Shown here piece by piece: positions 62,201 through 64,000 of a stretch of DNA of 64,000 bases. The notes below the pieces were generated by a model, which saw nothing but the letters and a program-made list of their open reading frames with translations, did no database searches and was not told the origin of the DNA. A program made the translations under genes and the position numbers. Each line of letters starts with the position of its first letter. Position 1 is the first letter of the stretch. The stretch comes from Lichenostomus cassidix (lineage: Eukaryota; Chordata; Aves; Passeriformes; Meliphagidae): assembly GCA_008360975.2 (NCBI GenBank), contig CM039211.1, positions 45,965,031-46,029,030 of the forward strand, read 5' to 3'.

Positions 62201-63025
62201 AGCCACCTCCTCACATTGCTTTTTTGGCCATGCCATGAGGGCTGCATTGTGTTCTGTTCTACCTGTGCTTCCAGCATCCAGATGAATGACACTATCTGCC
62301 TAAGCCATCTTTCATAATTTGACATGGCATTCTGTCACCTGAAATGGTTCTTTAGCCTAAATTTAAGTTTTGCTGTCATGGCAAGATTGTTCCTCACACC
62401 TGAGGTAACACATTTTATGTTTTCTGTGATATCTCTCTGTAAGTCGTATGCTGTGATCTGTGGCACAGACCAATATGCTCTCAAATTGCACCAAAATCGT
62501 CCTCAGTGCTTTTTGAAAATACAAGGCTTTTAACCAAAGCAGGCCAAATGAATGTGTGCTTCCTTTCTTTTGCTCCTCAGCGATGCATTTGTCTGATGCT
62601 GTATCACTTTGCATAGGCTACATCATCACTGTAAGCAGTGCAAATTCATCAGTGCTCCTCTAAAACATGCCGGGGCTGCACTCTGAAGATTTATGGTTTA
62701 TTCAGTGGTGGGGCTGAAAATGTAGAGGAGATGATAGCTACAATCAGCTGCACCTGAAAAATGCCATTTTATATCTCCATACATGGGGATTTCATCATAT
62801 TCGAAGAGAGCATCTTATAAAACTAGCTTAACATTGCACGATGAGGGAAACAGCAAAACTGAGACAGTAAGTGCCTACAAAACACTACCTGCACTGGAAG
62901 AGCAGACTACTTTCATTGCAGGTGCTCTGTTTCAACAGTGTTAAGGGATTTTGGATATTGACTGTTGTCAGGGAACCACTGATTAGAATACAAGTGTTTC
63001 AAGGTCTAAAATATTTAGTCTGTCT

Positions 63026-63058
63026 CAAAAAAAAACCCCAAGCAAACCTACAAAAAAC
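63026..63058. repeat. A-rich low-complexity tract with C runs
   Basis: AAAAAAAAACCCCAAGCAAACC followed by TACAAAAAAC. Short, same style as the tracts at 9307, 20763, 24286 and 45966. Confidence 0.75.
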
Positions 63059-64000
63059 AGTTTGATTCAATTCCCTGAAGATGAACTACTAATTTATACC
63101 TTAAATAAGAAATATCAATGCTATACACATCCTCTCCAAAACTGAATTTCCCTGTCTTTTATTCCAGAATTCTTAGTGGAGTCTGATTGTTAGCCAGAAA
63201 ACATAATGCATGCAATTTATAATTTACATGTGAATAGGTGCTGTCCAAAGACAATGCAGCTCTGAATTTGAGAATAGACCATAGCCATGGACATTGCTTA
63301 AACTGCCAAAAAGGGAAAAAAAAAAAGCCAACCAAAAGAAAAGTGCTAGGGGATTTACCATGTGATCAGAATAGATAATTTATCTGAGCAAATAATGAGA
63401 AGCAAAGAAAATAATTAGGAAAAAAAAAAGGGAAAGACTGGGAGGTTAAGGAAAGTATAAAACCAGACTAGGAATGCAGTAGCTCCATTTGTCCTAACAG
63501 TATACAAAGACATAATTTCTGAGGGTATTTCTTTAAAAAAAATTACAGTGTGGCAGGAAAGAAATTGGTACATGCTTCCAGCCCATACATTTTGGGGGGC
63601 AGCGTACATCTGAAGACTCAAAAGTTACTACTGAAACAGTCTGTTAAGACTGCTAACAGTTGGCTAGTTGCAATCTTGCATCTTCCTAGAAGCCCAGTTC
63701 TGCCAAGCTAAATTACTAAAGGGATTCTGACAAAGGATGCTTTTCTATATTCATAGAAATTACTAGGATGGCGTCATAGTACAGAAGAAACTTGGGTAAC
63801 ATTTTTATCCAACAATGTAAAAAAAATTTATGAAGGACTGTAAGCTACGGGCCTGTCTGTCCTCTTCTCTCCTTTTAATTAATTTTGTTTAATCTCTTGG
63901 GGTTTTTTTTTTCATTTAAAGATAAATTTACTTGAAATCCTCTGTGCAAAATAAAATCAGTCAGCTTATTAAGAACTCAAAGTTAGCTGCTTTATCAATT

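Larger units (their letters stand above)
58498..64000. other. Unique sequence, no gene recognised
   Basis: No CR1, LTR or convincing exon. Frames reach only 87 codons. It contains a G-rich tract (59172-59210) and a short A/C-rich tract (63026-63058). Confidence 0.55.

Noticed and set aside
1..64000. CRISPR array, operon, phage or bacterial mobile element
   Set aside because: There are no regularly spaced direct repeats with unique spacers and no dense same-strand coding. All repeat content is vertebrate-type.

Overview
This window is vertebrate nuclear DNA, almost certainly from a bird. The evidence is direct: many remnants of CR1 LINEs with the avian 3'-region wording (for example GGTTGGAAGGGACC on the strand opposite to the element's sense), several solo long terminal repeats (LTRs) of the types common in neoavian genomes, AT-rich CpG-poor background, and vertebrate-type microsatellites. 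There is no bacterial, organellar or plasmid signature, no operon, no CRISPR array and no RNA gene that I can support. The sequence reads as a gene desert or as very long introns. No complete protein-coding gene is visible. Nearly all long open frames are chance frames or lie inside repeats.

Layout. 1-4240: unique AT-rich sequence. 4241-5112: solo LTR. 5350-5990: an internally deleted CR1. 8176-8790: a large (AGAGAT)n satellite. 9980-11885: CR1 fragments and a pyrimidine-rich tract. 12085-13484: a 1.4-kb solo LTR that keeps a TATA box and a polyadenylation signal. 13485-25446: 12 kb with almost no recognisable transposon, holding a cluster of five RFX-type motifs (19.06-19.22 kb). 25447-25834: the only plus-strand LTR. 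25835-38261: another repeat-poor stretch with a possible 43-nt microexon at 26.6 kb. 38262-41430: an old minus-strand CR1 split by a plus-strand CR1. 46358-48930: a second nest, a minus-strand CR1 split by another CR1 and by an LTR. 49424-50013: an LTR relative of the one at 4.2 kb, with a CCACT expansion inside it. 50014-57908: mostly unique, with two candidate exons (51.64 kb plus strand, 57.17 kb minus strand). 57909-58497: solo LTR with terminal inverted repeats and a clean 5-bp target duplication. 58498-64000: unique sequence with one G-rich tract.

By rough addition, recognisable CR1 and LTR material makes up about 10-11 kb (around 17%) of the window. All six LTRs look solo (no gag, pol or env beside them), five of six point to the minus strand, and four share an R/U5-like block, so they record repeated insertion of related class III-like endogenous retroviruses followed by LTR-LTR recombination. 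The most interesting non-repeat signals are the RFX motif cluster and the two splice-bounded, single-frame exon candidates. All three need comparison with other bird genomes or RNA-seq. I see no convincing novel multi-gene system here.
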